Made by a program: the position numbers and the translations under genes. The notes below the pieces were generated by a model, which worked only from the letters and a program-made list of their open reading frames with translations, was not told the origin of the DNA and ran no database searches. From the NCBI GenBank assembly GCA_016200325.1, contig JACQEZ010000007.1:248001-312000 (forward strand): 64,000 nucleotides of DNA, given 5' to 3'. Positions 17,350 through 25,858 of the stretch are shown one piece after another. The DNA is from Candidatus Manganitrophaceae bacterium. GTDB taxonomy: Bacteria; Nitrospirota; Nitrospiria; SBBL01; Manganitrophaceae. The first letter of the stretch is position 1. Each line of letters begins with the position of its first letter.

Positions 17350-17647
17350 TCCATTTTTCGATTCGCGATCTGTCTGGGGGGGAGAGGTTGAGGAAGCGGA
17401 GGCCGGCGCCCATTCCCGGATGAATGTAGAGAACCCGGGCGCGGACCCGGATTTCTTCTTTGTCGGCGCTGTTCAGCTTAAAGCGAAGGTCCAACTCGTT
17501 TCCTTCCACGAAGTTTGCCACCATTTCAATATACATTCCGCCGGTGCTCAGATCCATCGCCCGGCGCATTCCCACACCGACCACCTCCACATCTTGAATG
17601 AAGGGAACCCGCTTTGACGCCCGTTGATCGTCCGGTGCGACGGCCAC
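17336..17647 (-). CDS. PilZ domain protein (c-di-GMP receptor)
   Basis: A single-domain PilZ protein of 103 residues. Both c-di-GMP-binding motifs are intact: R9-xxx-R13 (QRASKR) and DLSTGG at 32-37. I choose the GTG at 17645-17647 because AGGAGG precedes it by five bases; a longer reading to an upstream ATG adds 27 residues without PilZ similarity. Its target is unknown. It is a possible receptor for c-di-GMP made or degraded by the GGDEF-EAL protein at 52139-54271, though they are not linked. Confidence 0.9.
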   Translation of the reverse strand: MAVAPDDQRASKRVPFIQDVEVVGVGMRRAMDLSTGGMYIEMVANFVEGNELDLRFKLNSADKEEIRVRARVLYIHPGMGAGLRFLNLSPPDRSRIEKWISEK

Positions 17648-17835
17648 AATCGCCTCCTTAGAAAGGAATACTGAATGATGTAATCGGGTCAGAGGGTAAC
17701 AGATACCCCTAAGGACGTCAAGCTTCAAATTGACTTTGTTTTCGGCCCTGCCGTATCATATCGCATCCAAGATTCCAATTGAATATTGCAAAAGCAGAGG
17801 GCACTTTATTCAACCTATTTGGAGTAAGAGGCAAG

Positions 17836-18219
17836 ATGATACACAATCCGGGATTTTTACAGCTGGCGGAAGAGGCGAGGAGACGAATCGAAGAGTGCAC
17901 GATTGCGGAGGTAAAAGCGAAGCGGGATGCCGGCGCTCCCTTTCGTTTGATCGACGTGCGGGAAGATCATGAGTGGATTGAAGACCATGCGGCCGGGGCG
18001 GAACATCTGGGACGGGGCATTCTGGAGCGTGATATTGAGAAGCTGATTCCGGACAAGGGAGCGGAGATCGTGGTCTACTGCGGGGGCGGATATCGCTCGG
18101 CGCTGGCGGCCGACAACCTTCAAAAGATGGGATATACGAATGTGAAGTCGATGGCGGGAGGAATCAAAGCCTGGCGTGCGGCGGGGTATCCGATGGTGAA
18201 GCGGGGAGATTCCAAATAG
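17836..18219 (+). CDS. Rhodanese domain protein
   Basis: A 127-residue single-domain sulfurtransferase. The active-site loop is CGGGYR with C82 as the persulfide-carrying residue, and LIDVRE marks the usual first motif. It has no signal peptide, so it is cytoplasmic. I start it at ATG 17836 (AAGAGG upstream) and not at an earlier TTG. It is followed by a convergent outer-membrane cytochrome gene 45 bases away. Confidence 0.92.
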   Translation: MIHNPGFLQLAEEARRRIEECTIAEVKAKRDAGAPFRLIDVREDHEWIEDHAAGAEHLGRGILERDIEKLIPDKGAEIVVYCGGGYRSALAADNLQKMGYTNVKSMAGGIKAWRAAGYPMVKRGDSK

Positions 18220-18264
18220 GGAAGGCCGTCGGGCGCTGCCGCTTCGTGCGTGGAAGGGGAGGGC

Positions 18265-19467
18265 TCAGAAGGCGAAGACAAGACCGAGCAGCGCGGTATC
18301 GGTCTTTTCCGGGTGAGCATCGGACACTTTTTTAAAGTCGTGGGTGTACTCCAAAAAAGCTTTCATGTTTCTCCGGAAATAATGGGTCAGGTTGACCGTT
18401 CCCAGACGCTTTCCGACAGCGGCGCGATCTTTTGAGGAGACGTCGTTGTAGAGGAGAATCCCGGTCCAGTCGGAATTGAAATGATAATCAAGTTCGACAA
18501 ATCCTCCCGACAACCGGGCCCGCTCAGCCGGAACGAGGAAGTCGGGATTGGCCTCTCTACCGAAGAGCCATTGAGAGCGAAGATCGAGCCCTTTAATCCA
18601 ATTTCGGATTCTGAGGTCCGGACCATAGCGGGTAATCGTATTGTCGAGGCGGGTCGTCTCTTCTCTTTCCCTTCCCAAATAACCGAAGAGGCCGGCCGTG
18701 ACCGGCCCGGCGGAAAATCCCAGCCTCCCGAAGATGTCCTTGGGGCTGTTGTTATCGAAATTTCCGTTTTGATCTTGGCGACCGATCCCATTCCCATTCA
18801 CCGCCCCCAGCACAAAATCAACGGGGCCATACCCGTATGAGAGGGTCGCTCCCCGTTGGTAGGTCAATTCGAAATTGCTTTTACTGACGTGGGTCACGTA
18901 AATCTCAATGTCTTGGAAGGTCAACCGCTGCTCGCGTGAGTAGACCGGATCCATCACCTGGAATTGCCCGATCTGAAGATAGGAGTCGGTTCCACCGAGA
19001 TGACTGAGGTAAAGAAAGGCATCCTCCATCCCGACCACCTCTCCCCCTTCTCCCGCCAAGAAATAAGAGTAGAAGGTGATATCCTTTGCCAAGTAGCCGA
19101 TGATGAAGAGCTTGACCAAAAACGGCGACTCGATATCACTGTGAACGGAGGTGTCGGCACGATAACGAAGATAGCTGTCGACACGAACCGCCAGATTGAG
19201 ATTTTTTTCGAGACTGAGATTGGAGTCGCCGAACGACTGCGATTGGGTGGTGACATCGCCCCCCGGCATTTGATAGCCGTTTTTCGCGAAGGCTTCTCCG
19301 AACGGATTGAGCTTCGGGAAACCGGCATGACACATCACGCATGAGAAGCCGAACTTGCGGGCGAATCCAGGATTGGCCGACGCCGAAGGAGGGTTCGGCA
19401 ATAATAATAGAAGGGAGATCAGAAGGAGAGAAAAAAAACTGACGAGAACGGCAGCGGATCGCGACAT
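18265..19467 (-). CDS. Cyc2-like fused outer-membrane cytochrome-porin
   Basis: A 400-residue outer-membrane protein. A signal peptide (about 1-31) leads into a single haem c site, CVMCH at 43-47, set in PGFARKFGFSC and then FPKLNPFGEAFAKNGY, the arrangement that marks Cyc2-type iron-oxidising cytochromes. The remaining 330 residues alternate polar and aromatic residues as transmembrane beta-strands do, and the chain ends in Phe, typical of barrels inserted by BAM. Known Cyc2 proteins pass electrons from extracellular Fe(II) through a porin. Here the donor is unknown; Fe(II) or Mn(II) is possible. A haem-containing porin of unrelated role is the alternative. Confidence 0.8.
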   Translation of the reverse strand: MSRSAAVLVSFFSLLLISLLLLLPNPPSASANPGFARKFGFSCVMCHAGFPKLNPFGEAFAKNGYQMPGGDVTTQSQSFGDSNLSLEKNLNLAVRVDSYLRYRADTSVHSDIESPFLVKLFIIGYLAKDITFYSYFLAGEGGEVVGMEDAFLYLSHLGGTDSYLQIGQFQVMDPVYSREQRLTFQDIEIYVTHVSKSNFELTYQRGATLSYGYGPVDFVLGAVNGNGIGRQDQNGNFDNNSPKDIFGRLGFSAGPVTAGLFGYLGREREETTRLDNTITRYGPDLRIRNWIKGLDLRSQWLFGREANPDFLVPAERARLSGGFVELDYHFNSDWTGILLYNDVSSKDRAAVGKRLGTVNLTHYFRRNMKAFLEYTHDFKKVSDAHPEKTDTALLGLVFAF

Positions 19468-19734
19468 GGCGTAAAAATAGCGTCGTTTGCTCCTCCTGTC
19501 AATTGAAAAGTGTTCCCTGGAGGGATTTCCCGAATAGGAATCGTGAAAAGCAGCTATAATAAAGACCGAAATGGGACGTGGGGATATTCGATGTGCCTGC
19601 TCGGATTTTCATTACGCATAAAATTGCATTTGCCGGTTTGTTTCGCTATGATGGGTCTGTTTTTCTTCAGTCTATTCGGGAGGACAGACCATCATGACGC
19701 CGTCGGCGTCATCGGAGAGGAGGGGCGGAATCGA

Positions 19735-20394
19735 ATGATTCGGTTGCGAGGATATTGGCTGCGGGAGTCGGTTCGGCAATGTTGGCAGGTCGCTGCCGGC
19801 GTGTTGTTCCTTATGGTGTTTATCTCCGCATCGGCAGCGGCGGAGGAGGAGGCGAAGCGGTTCGATCTTTCGGCGGCCTATCTGTACAGCATTCCGATCG
19901 GTGAGGAAGAGTCGGGGACCAACTGGTCGGACCTGTATGAGAATGGGCAGGGGGCCTTGCTCGAGTTCGCCTATCGGGTCACCCCGCACTTCGCCCTTTA
20001 TGCCGGGACGGCTTACCATCAATACCATGGAAAGGAGCTCACCTTTGGATCTGAGACCGGCCGATTTAATGATCAGACCCTCCTCTCCCTCTACGCCGGG
20101 ATCAAAGCCTATCTCCTCGCGCCGGAGCTACCCCAGAAGGCGGGGGGGATCAATCCTTACCTGCGGGTCGATATCGGCGCCACACAATATAACGGCGCCG
20201 CCTTCAACGGCGCCTCGGTCGCCGATCGGAGCGTTCAATTCGCCTACTCGGTCGGCGTCGGCGCCGACCTTCTCACCTATACGAGCTTCATCTTCTTCCT
20301 CGAAGCGAAATACGAAGATCACGGCACCCCGGACAAGGCCGGGAGCAGCTTCCGCGCCGTGCCGATTGCAATCGGTGTTCGGTATTTGATGTAG
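19735..20394 (+). CDS. Outer-membrane beta-barrel protein
   Basis: A 219-residue protein with a signal peptide (about 1-37, ending SASAAA) and a mature part that reads as an eight-strand OmpA/OmpW-like barrel: alternating aromatic strands, GAT and GVG turns, and a C-terminal GVRYLM. I start it at ATG 19735, which has AGGAGGGG nine bases upstream; a longer reading adds an unrelated N-terminus. It is divergent from the Cyc2-like gene. No enzymatic residues are evident. Confidence 0.8.
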   Translation: MIRLRGYWLRESVRQCWQVAAGVLFLMVFISASAAAEEEAKRFDLSAAYLYSIPIGEEESGTNWSDLYENGQGALLEFAYRVTPHFALYAGTAYHQYHGKELTFGSETGRFNDQTLLSLYAGIKAYLLAPELPQKAGGINPYLRVDIGATQYNGAAFNGASVADRSVQFAYSVGVGADLLTYTSFIFFLEAKYEDHGTPDKAGSSFRAVPIAIGVRYLM

Positions 20395-20645
20395 AAACGG
20401 CGAGCGCTGTTATTCGCTGAGGTGATCTCAGCTTCCGGTGAATTGCTTGTCTTCTCAATCTCCGACCTTTTTTCGGGCGTCATCGACTTGAGGGTTTCTG
20501 GATGATCGGTCCGGGCCTATTCAAAAAGTTTATTCTTCAGCGCTTTGTCGGTGCGCGCTGCCCTGATTTGATTGCAACAGCCGAGATCGTCCCTCGGATC
20601 GGTTCCATCTTCTCCTCTCCCTTCTTCCTTAAACAAGGAGCCGCC

Positions 20646-21050
20646 ATGAAACATTCGATGGCGCTCATTGCGATCGCACTGATCTTTCCCCTTCCTCTTT
20701 CCTTGGTGGAGCCTTCCGACCCGATGATCTCCGATCTGACGGTCTCGCCGACGTCGGGCCCGGCCGGGTCTGTCTATACGCTGTCGGTTCGGATCGCAAG
20801 CCAGAAAGGAGCAATTCCCCTGCTCCATCAGATTAGGGAAGGAAGGGAGACAATCGCGGTGCCGCTTCGGGATGATGGGTTGGCGGGGGATCTCGTAAAG
20901 GGGGATGGAATCTATACCGGGCGAGGCGAGGTTCCTCCGACCGCGGCCCGGCAGACGCATCGCTTTGAGGTTTATGTGCGCAATCAGACGGGACGGAAGA
21001 GCAATCGGTTGGAGTACCGGTTTACAGTATTGGAAGGGGCCGGAATTTAA
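20646..21050 (+). CDS. Secreted protein with an Ig-like (choice-of-anchor X type) domain
   Basis: A 134-residue protein with a signal peptide (about 1-20). The mature chain is one beta-sandwich whose core LRDDGLAGDLVKGDGIYTG resembles the DDG-x-GD-x3-GDG-IYT motif of choice-of-anchor X domains, a probable calcium-binding turn. AGGAG precedes the ATG by five bases. Its function is unknown; it may be a periplasmic or surface binding domain. Confidence 0.7.
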   Translation: MKHSMALIAIALIFPLPLSLVEPSDPMISDLTVSPTSGPAGSVYTLSVRIASQKGAIPLLHQIREGRETIAVPLRDDGLAGDLVKGDGIYTGRGEVPPTAARQTHRFEVYVRNQTGRKSNRLEYRFTVLEGAGI

Positions 21051-21200
21051 AGGAGCCGGAGGGGCTTCGTCCGGCGCGGTCTCATTTATACTTAGTAAAC
21101 GGGGGTCAGAGTGCCCTCATCGGAGATTCTTTTAAGAGACTCCAACCCCATTTTTTGGCCATCGGATAAAGCGAGAAAGCGACCGCGTGGATCGATTGCC

Positions 21201-21380
21201 TTAGCGCGTTTTGGCGTCGGAAGCGGAGGTCGACGTTGCCGGTTCTTTGGCGACGCTGTTCTTCAATCCCAACAGCGCCCTTGCGACATCTCCTTTGCTC
21301 GACTCAAAATCATGTTCCATCACGTGGATCGCCTGATTAATCGCCTTTGTCATCATTGCTATCTTTTCGTCGGCCGTCAT
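21201..21380 (-). CDS. Small acidic/helical protein, 59 residues
   Basis: A short open frame starting MTADEKIAMM and ending DAKTR, with AAAGGA five bases before the ATG. The first 40 residues form a predicted amphipathic helix (QAIHVMEHDFESSKGDVA). There are no cysteines or membrane segments. Codon usage resembles the neighbours and it fills a gap that otherwise has no gene. I do not recognise a family. Confidence 0.55.
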   Translation of the reverse strand: MTADEKIAMMTKAINQAIHVMEHDFESSKGDVARALLGLKNSVAKEPATSTSASDAKTR

Positions 21381-21534
21381 GGGGGTCCTTTCGGTTCATT
21401 TTTTTGTCTCCGACGGCAAGCCTTTCCGTTCCGCTCGCGATCGGGACAGAGACATCGTATCACGAGTATCCGGAGAAGTATCGTTAATAATGTATTTTAA
21501 GGGACCCTTCCAGACCACCCTCCCACAGAAGGCG

Positions 21535-21945
21535 TTAATCCGAAAAGGTAATCCCCGCTTTCTGTACCTCCTGGTAGGGGAGCAGCCAGACCATCGACTC
21601 GTCATGTAAATCGATCACCTGTATCCGATTGCCGAACGGATCGCGGAAGTCGCACCGGAACCTCGGCTCCAATTTCAATCCATATTTCTTGGAGACCTTT
21701 TCACGAACTTCGGCGACCTGCTTGTCGTCACGGACGATGAGGGCGAAGTGGCGCGTTCGATCGGGGGTGACCTCGTCGACCTCAAACATCGCCAGAAATT
21801 GATGGGCGCCGAGCTTGAAGAAGGCGTCCCCCTCCCCATCGTCGAGCTTCTCGAGATTGAAGACATCTTGGTAAAAGGCAATTCCCTTCTGTAGATCGTC
21901 GACTTCAATCGCAAGGTGACCACAGCCATAAACATGCACGCTCAT
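21535..21945 (-). CDS. VOC superfamily (glyoxalase/dioxygenase fold) protein
   Basis: A 136-residue protein with paired beta-alpha-beta-beta-beta modules. The first module starts GCGHLAIEVDDLQKGIAFY; the second has RHFALIV and ends DPFGNRIQVIDLH. Candidate metal ligands are the early His, the His of RHFAL and a late acidic residue. Substrate is unknown; glyoxalase I-like and ring-cleavage roles are both possible. AAGGAGG precedes the ATG I chose; an upstream ATG adds seven residues. Confidence 0.85.
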   Translation of the reverse strand: MSVHVYGCGHLAIEVDDLQKGIAFYQDVFNLEKLDDGEGDAFFKLGAHQFLAMFEVDEVTPDRTRHFALIVRDDKQVAEVREKVSKKYGLKLEPRFRCDFRDPFGNRIQVIDLHDESMVWLLPYQEVQKAGITFSD

Positions 21946-22170
21946 CGGAACCTCCTTATCAGGCAAGGATGAAGGGAGTTACTATCGGAAGACCCTCTGT
22001 ATTCTATCCTTTCGACCTCGGGACGATCAACCGGGCTCCCCCCATGTAGGGGGATTGTTCCCGGTGCCGCTCTGTTATAGATTCGACTTTGTAATCCGCA
22101 GGTGAAGCCGTTATCCAAAATGATCATTCATCCGGCCTTTCGAAAGGAGGGCCTTCATAAGGAGGAGACG

Positions 22171-22569
22171 ATGAGCGAGAAAGAGAATATAGAGGTGGTT
22201 CAGAAGATGTATGCCGCATTTGGAAAAGGAGACATTCCGACGATTATCAATTCTCTCACCGAAGAGGTCGATTGGCAGATGATTGGGCCGAAAGAGATTC
22301 CCCATGCCGGGCCGCACCGGGGCCGTGATCAGGTGGCTGCCTTTTTTGAGAAGGTGGCGACCGGATCGGACATTCAACAATTTGAGCCGAGGGAGTATGT
22401 GGCGCAAGGAGACAAGGTCGTCGCACTCGGTTATTACAAGGGGAAGGCGAAGGCGACAGGGAAGATGTATGAGACCGAATGGGCGATGGTCTTCACCGTT
22501 CGAAACGGCAAGGTGGCCCGGTTCCGCGAATACAGCGACTCGGCTAATCTGGTCGCAGCCTATAAATAA
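22171..22569 (+). CDS. SnoaL-like (NTF2 fold) protein
   Basis: A 132-residue alpha+beta barrel of the ketosteroid-isomerase-related SnoaL group (VQKMYAAFGKGD, VDWQMIGP, GRDQVAAFF, FREYSDSANL). Many such proteins are uncharacterised; some bind polyketides or act as isomerases. AAGGAGG lies just before the ATG. A 12-bp hairpin follows the stop. It stands alone, divergent from the VOC gene. Confidence 0.85.
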   Translation: MSEKENIEVVQKMYAAFGKGDIPTIINSLTEEVDWQMIGPKEIPHAGPHRGRDQVAAFFEKVATGSDIQQFEPREYVAQGDKVVALGYYKGKAKATGKMYETEWAMVFTVRNGKVARFREYSDSANLVAAYK

Positions 22570-22580
22570 TGAGATCGAAC

Positions 22581-22612
22581 GGCATGGCCTTCTCCCGAGG
22601 GAAGGCCATGCC
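22581..22612 (+). terminator. Perfect 12-bp hairpin after the SnoaL-like gene
   Basis: GGCATGGCCTTC at 22581-22592 pairs exactly with 22601-22612 across an 8-base loop, 11 bases after the stop codon. No T-tract follows, so it may be a weak terminator or an mRNA 3'-end stabiliser. Confidence 0.55.
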
Positions 22613-22725
22613 GCCGGTTAAAATGGTGTTTAGATCGGCGTCCATTCGTTCAGGCGACGGTTGGATCGGTTCCTCTGCAGTACCGGCGCGCTTGTCTGAT
22701 GAGGCAAGCGGATGGACGGTCGCAA

Positions 22726-23739
22726 TCAGCGGGAGGAGGATTCTCGTTTTCGCGCTGCTCCGAGCGTCGCTTCCAGGATTCCGATTTTCCCGTCGACCTG
22801 TGTCCGGTGAAAGCGGGAGAATCCGGTCTCTTTCAGCCAGGCGGTAACCTCTTCCCAGGTGTAGCAGCGTCCCCGGTCGGTGAAGAGGAGCATCATCAGA
22901 TTAAATGAGGAGACGTCGGGCGGGTGGGCGTGGTTTTTGTCGAGGAAATATTCGACGATGATTAACTTGCCGCCCGGTTTCAGGGCCGCTTTGATCTTTT
23001 TTAGAATGCGGCGGTTTTCTTGAGGGGAGTAGATATGAACGACATTCGAGTAGAAGATGACATCATAGGGCCCGCCATAATCATCGGTGAAGAGGTCGCC
23101 GCCGATCACATCGACCTGCTCCGACAGGTCGGCCCGCTTCGCTTCGGCGCGGGCCACCTTCACGGCGGCCGGTCGATCGAAGATCGTCGCGTGGAGCTCG
23201 GGATATTTCACCAGCAGCGCAAAGGCATAGGAGCCGGCGCCGCCGCCGAGATCGAGCAGGGTTCGCGCGCCGCGTAAATCGATCGGCCGGAGGATCTTGG
23301 GGGCAAGATAGAAGCTCCGCTCATGGAGCGCTTTCGAGAAGCGCTTGCGGAACCCTGGGTCGTCGGGCGAGGGTCGCTTCCGCGGCCGGCGGCCTTTCCG
23401 GATGGTGTCGGTGAGACCGAGCCAGTCGTCCCAATGTTGTCCCGCCAGCCAGACGAAGTTGGTGATCGATTGGGTACTTGCGGTGTCGAGGTAGAGACGG
23501 CTGAGCGGGCTGTTGCGAAAACGTTCGCCCGATTTGGTGAGAAGCCCCATCCCGGCGAGGGCGTTGAGGAGAAATTCGGTTCCTTCGGGAGAGGCGGCCG
23601 CCTTGCGGGCGATCTCTTTTGCCGTTTGGGCTTTTTTACCAAGATGGGTGAAGATGTCGAGTTCAACGCCGGTGATCAGCGTGCGGGAGTCGGTGAAAGC
23701 ATCGGCGGTCTGGAGGAGATCGTCGTAAGTTCGGATCAT
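22726..23739 (-). CDS. O-methyltransferase (Methyltransf_2 type)
   Basis: A 337-residue SAM-dependent methyltransferase. The N-terminal 90 residues are a winged-helix dimerisation domain (DIFTHLGKKAQTAKEIARK). The SAM-binding core begins LLDLGGGAGSYA, followed by IFDRP, GGDLF and the post-motif VVHIYSPQENRRILKK. Small-molecule hydroxyl groups are the usual acceptors, and no pathway genes are nearby to suggest which. AAGGGG precedes the ATG. Confidence 0.9.
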   Translation of the reverse strand: MIRTYDDLLQTADAFTDSRTLITGVELDIFTHLGKKAQTAKEIARKAAASPEGTEFLLNALAGMGLLTKSGERFRNSPLSRLYLDTASTQSITNFVWLAGQHWDDWLGLTDTIRKGRRPRKRPSPDDPGFRKRFSKALHERSFYLAPKILRPIDLRGARTLLDLGGGAGSYAFALLVKYPELHATIFDRPAAVKVARAEAKRADLSEQVDVIGGDLFTDDYGGPYDVIFYSNVVHIYSPQENRRILKKIKAALKPGGKLIIVEYFLDKNHAHPPDVSSFNLMMLLFTDRGRCYTWEEVTAWLKETGFSRFHRTQVDGKIGILEATLGAARKRESSSR

Positions 23740-23826
23740 TTTCCCCTTGGTTTGAAGTGGTGAGGTGATGTTCCTGTTCCGCGAAAGAGATCGAATGATC
23801 TTCGTTGTTACATCGCACGCTCCCTT

Positions 23827-24174
23827 TTATAGCCCCATCCGTCGTTTCAAATAGAGATAGCCGAGCGAGACGAGGCTCATCACGATGACGGCCGAGAGGG
23901 TGAAGATCAGGATGCGGAGCTTGGTCCGGATCTCTTTTTCGATCAGCGCGTCGAAGCGCTGCTCGATCTCTTCAATCTTGGCGTCCACCCTGGCTTCAAC
24001 CAAGAGCATCTGCTCCGCCACAAACTGCTCCGCCTCGGTTCGGGCGTGCGAGACGAATTCGTTTCGTTTCCGATCGAGATAAAGATCGGTCTTCTCTCGA
24101 ACCCGTTCCACAACGCCGGCGGAGACCAACGGACTGAGTACCTTCCCGAGATTAATCCAGACTTGCCATGCCAT
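23827..24174 (-). CDS. Coiled-coil protein with C-terminal membrane anchor
   Basis: A 115-residue protein: an amphipathic N-terminus, a charged helix with heptad pattern (about 25-85, EQFVAEQMLLVEARVDAK) and one hydrophobic segment at about 88-108, ending in basic residues. It starts 6 bases after the upstream 80-residue membrane protein, so the two are an operon. I do not recognise a family. Confidence 0.7.
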   Translation of the reverse strand: MAWQVWINLGKVLSPLVSAGVVERVREKTDLYLDRKRNEFVSHARTEAEQFVAEQMLLVEARVDAKIEEIEQRFDALIEKEIRTKLRILIFTLSAVIVMSLVSLGYLYLKRRMGL

Positions 24175-24180
24175 TCACGA

Positions 24181-24423
24181 TTACCCTTTCAACAAAAGGA
24201 TCGTGAGCCATCCCTGAATTGTAAAAAGGATCACGATCAATGACAATTCCACCTTCAGTGCGCGGGAGCGGAGTTGAAGAAATTTTAAAAGGATGATCCG
24301 TCGAACCCATCGCGGGAGCTGGCAATACCAGACCCCCAGCTCGATCAGGTCATAGAAAAGGGTCCCAGCCAAGAGAATCGCCAAGACCCATCGGAATGTC
24401 AGATAGGGATCAGCCATTTGCAT
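24181..24423 (-). CDS. Small two-helix membrane protein
   Basis: An 80-residue protein with hydrophobic segments at about 10-30 and 58-78 and a basic cytoplasmic loop (LPRWVRRIILLKFLQLRSR). GGAG lies nine bases before the first ATG; Met3 is another possible start. It is the first gene of a pair with the coiled-coil anchor protein. No family is recognised. Confidence 0.65.
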   Translation of the reverse strand: MQMADPYLTFRWVLAILLAGTLFYDLIELGVWYCQLPRWVRRIILLKFLQLRSRALKVELSLIVILFTIQGWLTILLLKG

Positions 24424-24569
24424 TCAATCCATCTCCGGAACACCGCTCTATCTTAGCTTTAATCCGAATAAAGATCAAGTGATCTAGGCGTGGGGCAATG
24501 GGTCTGTTAAAATTCGTCATACTCGCCTGCGCGGAGATCGTCTGCTCATAATGGAGGGATTAACTTCCT

Positions 24570-24598
24570 AGAGTCATGGGGTTTCACCCCACGACTCT
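24570..24598. repeat. 13-bp hairpin with TGGGGT-TTC-ACCCCA-like core
   Basis: AGAGTCATGGGGT (24570-24582) pairs with 24586-24598 with one mismatch and a three-base loop. It lies in a 268-base gap with no gene and shares its core with 10306-10320. No T-tract follows. Confidence 0.6.
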
Positions 24599-24691
24599 AA
24601 GGCAAGGAGATTTGGGGCAACGTCCCGTTCCAACGCCCTTGAATTGCACGATAGGAAATGAGGCCGGCATTCCGCTTCGGTTAGAAGCGTC

Positions 24692-25480
24692 CTACCCGTT
24701 TCCTCCAGGCCGGAAATAAAGATCGAACTTGCAGATCTCTCGAAAGCCGAGCCGAGAATAGACCGGGAAGCCGCTCTCCGAGCTCTGTAGCGTCCCAGTC
24801 CGGTACCCCGACACTCTTGCGTTCAATAAAGGGTGGAGGGTCATCGCCGTGCCGATTCCGCGCCGGCGGAATTCCGGCCGCGTCGCAACCGCGAAGAGAC
24901 CGGCCACCCCCGCTTCCAACACCAACGCGGCGGTCGCCACCGGGGCGCCGTCGAAGAGACCGAGATAGCGCCGCGTCGGGACCTTTTCTCCGAGTCCGAC
25001 CCGGGTTTCCAATGCGGCGAGCGGTTCTAGCGCCGGTTCCGGAAAACCGGTACCGATGCCGGCGGTCTCCGCCCAGATCTTCAACATTGCAGGATGGTTC
25101 ACCGGCCGGATCGTCAATCCCTCCAGCCGGATCGGCCCCTGTGACAGGGAGTCCAGATCGATCGCCATCCCCGGAATCGCTTCGGCATAAACGAAACCAT
25201 GGCGCTCTAAAATGTCATTCAAATCGGTCCGGCGTCCGCGGGAGCCGATCCACCATAAGAAGGGAATTTGGCGCGATCCCAACGCCTGCGCGATTTCCGA
25301 GGCGGCCCGGTCGACCTCCTTCGGCGGCTCGGTCGATACGGCGCCGTTGAACAAGGGATGAGGAACGCCGGTGATCCATCCGACCCAGCCGCTCCCTTGG
25401 GGGCGCTTACAGCCGGGGGCTTCTCCATAGGTCGTCCAGAACCGGATCATATTGGTCTCAAGCGAATCGCAGAGGGTCAT
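24692..25480 (-). CDS. GNAT family N-acetyltransferase
   Basis: A 262-residue protein. The N-terminal half (about 1-120) is a degenerate GNAT-like domain; the C-terminal half has the acetyl-CoA loop VATRPEFRRRGIGTAM and YSRLGFREI. This two-part arrangement is seen in tandem-GNAT proteins of unknown substrate. AGGAGA precedes the ATG. It is transcribed alone. Confidence 0.88.
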   Translation of the reverse strand: MTLCDSLETNMIRFWTTYGEAPGCKRPQGSGWVGWITGVPHPLFNGAVSTEPPKEVDRAASEIAQALGSRQIPFLWWIGSRGRRTDLNDILERHGFVYAEAIPGMAIDLDSLSQGPIRLEGLTIRPVNHPAMLKIWAETAGIGTGFPEPALEPLAALETRVGLGEKVPTRRYLGLFDGAPVATAALVLEAGVAGLFAVATRPEFRRRGIGTAMTLHPLLNARVSGYRTGTLQSSESGFPVYSRLGFREICKFDLYFRPGGNG

Positions 25481-25858
25481 TTGTTCTCCTTTTCTTAATT
25501 CAGATTTTTTCTATCTATAACGAGAGGCGCCCCGTTTCATCTTCAGCGAGAAGATGCGGGAGTCCGCCCAAAAGTTCGATACGCTCGCTCAGGCGATGGG
25601 CGGACGTTGAGAGAGAAGGTATTCGCCGAGGAGGCGATTACGATCTTGCCTAACAATCGAATGAGGGTCTTTTGACTATGGTGGAAACATCGGATGGGCT
25701 GCGATTGTGACGGAGACGTCGGGGCGACTCTTCGCCCCGACGAGAATTGATCTGTTTTAAGAGCGCGCGAGCGGCGGTTGGGCAGTCCTTGCGGTTAAAA
25801 GGTCGGCGCGAATCGGTTCTCGCCTCGGCTGAGCGATACTGGTCGTACCTCGGGAGGG
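25481..25858. other. 378-bp gap with one strong hairpin
   Basis: No convincing gene. The only structure is the 11-bp stem at 25717-25742, listed separately. Confidence 0.5.
25717..25742 (-). terminator. Perfect 11-bp GC-rich hairpin downstream of the racemase gene
   Basis: CGTCGGGGCGA at 25717-25727 pairs exactly with 25732-25742 around a CTCT loop. It is 117 bases past the racemase stop in its direction of transcription. A weak T content follows, so the terminator call is tentative. Confidence 0.5.
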
